Shown: positions 6,213 through 6,671 of the stretch, one piece after another
Layout: every line of letters starts with the position of its first letter
Numbering within the stretch: the stretch's first letter is position 1
Assembly (NCBI GenBank): GCA_027063295.1
Contig: JAMORZ010000139.1
Span: 1-6,671, forward strand
DNA length: 6,671 nt
Reading direction: 5' to 3'
DNA from: Sulfurimonas sp.
GTDB taxonomy: Bacteria; Campylobacterota; Campylobacteria; Campylobacterales; Sulfurimonadaceae
Position numbers and translations under genes: made by a program
The notes under the pieces: model-generated
What the model was told of the DNA's origin: nothing
Seen by the model: only the letters and a program-made list of their open reading frames with translations
The model's database searches: none

Positions 6213-6669
6213 AAAAAAGGTTGATATTTTACTTATTGCTCTTAGTTCACCTATTATGATAGGTGTTTATCAAGATAATAAGCTTATTCGTAGTATTAAA
6301 AGTGAAGAAAAAAGTTCAGATATTCTTCCTGTGCTTTATAAAGAACTTTTTGATCAATATGATGTTCAAGCACTCTTTTATGCTAATGGACCTGGAAGTT
6401 TTATGGCGATAAAAGTTGCTTATGTATTTTTAAAATCTTTAAGTGTTTTAAAAAATATTCCTCTTTTTGCAAAAGATGCCTTTTATTTTAATCAAAATCA
6501 GCCAATTAAAGCACTAGGGAAGCTCTTTTTTGTTAAAGTTGCATCAGAAATAAAAACTCAGAAGTTAGAAAAAGTACCATTGTCTACTTTAAGACTACCA
6601 GATATGCTTGAGTATAATGAGTTTAGTACAAATGCAACACCACTTTATATTATAGGTGCTGTTGGTTAA
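6205..6669 (+). CDS. tsaB: Short TsaB-like protein (t6A tRNA modification partner)
   Basis: The reading frame gives 154 residues from the ATG at 6205, which overlaps the end of lpxC by 8 bases. TsaB is an inactive relative of TsaD that holds TsaD and TsaE together for N6-threonylcarbamoyladenosine synthesis at position 37 of ANN-decoding tRNAs. The N-terminal strand DILLIALSSPIMIGVYQDNK (7-26) fits the ASKHA fold. ANGPGSFMAIKVAYVFLKSLS (60-80) corresponds to the family's GPGSFTGLR-G motif, and IPLFAKDAF (85-93) to the strand that follows. The TG-R of the motif is M-A-I-K here, and the protein is about 75 residues shorter than the E. coli form, lacking most of the second subdomain. A GTG at 6175 could extend it by ten residues, but the extension does not look like the family. 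No clear Shine-Dalgarno is visible, so translation probably depends on coupling to lpxC. The stop is complete two bases before the window ends. Confidence 0.7.
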   Translation: MPKKKVDILLIALSSPIMIGVYQDNKLIRSIKSEEKSSDILPVLYKELFDQYDVQALFYANGPGSFMAIKVAYVFLKSLSVLKNIPLFAKDAFYFNQNQPIKALGKLFFVKVASEIKTQKLEKVPLSTLRLPDMLEYNEFSTNATPLYIIGAVG

Positions 6670-6671
6670 AT

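Overview
The window is a compact, low-GC stretch of bacterial chromosome. Every gene reads best against the Campylobacterota (the former Epsilonproteobacteria). Evidence for this is the A/T-rich coding bias, the TTG and GTG starts, promoters with a clear -10 but no -35, and a nadA-nadC pair, an flhB, and an M23 peptidase-lpxC-tsaB-like run of the kind I recall from Campylobacter, Helicobacter and their sulfur-oxidising relatives. A free-living Sulfurimonas, Sulfuricurvum or Sulfurovum-type organism is my best guess. The genus is inferred, not shown.

Layout. Bases 1-235 carry the 5' part of plsY (acyl-phosphate:glycerol-3-phosphate acyltransferase) on the minus strand, running off the left edge. 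A 122-base divergent intergenic region (236-357) holds promoter-like sequences for both directions. From 358 to 6669 seven genes all run on the plus strand, with gaps of 1 to 27 bases or overlaps of 4 and 8 bases: nadA, nadC, flhB, a degenerate DHH/NrnA-like protein, a membrane-anchored M23 peptidase, lpxC and a short TsaB-like protein. No convincing terminator separates them, so they could form one long operon. A second promoter may sit just after flhB (-10 at 3254-3259).

How the genes work together. NadA and NadC carry out consecutive steps of de novo NAD synthesis (iminoaspartate to quinolinate to nicotinate mononucleotide). FlhB is the substrate-specificity switch of the flagellar type III export gate. 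PlsY (phospholipid), the M23 peptidase (peptidoglycan) and LpxC (lipid A) all build or remodel the cell envelope. The TsaB-like protein would support the tRNA t6A modification. This looks like a housekeeping locus, not a mobile or defence island. I see no phage, transposon, CRISPR or RNA gene.

The one unusual item is the protein at 3278-3931. Its fold signature resembles NrnA/RecJ-type DHH phosphoesterases, but every catalytic motif appears lost and the middle of the domain is shortened. It is followed after one base by the M23 peptidase gene, which begins with TTG.
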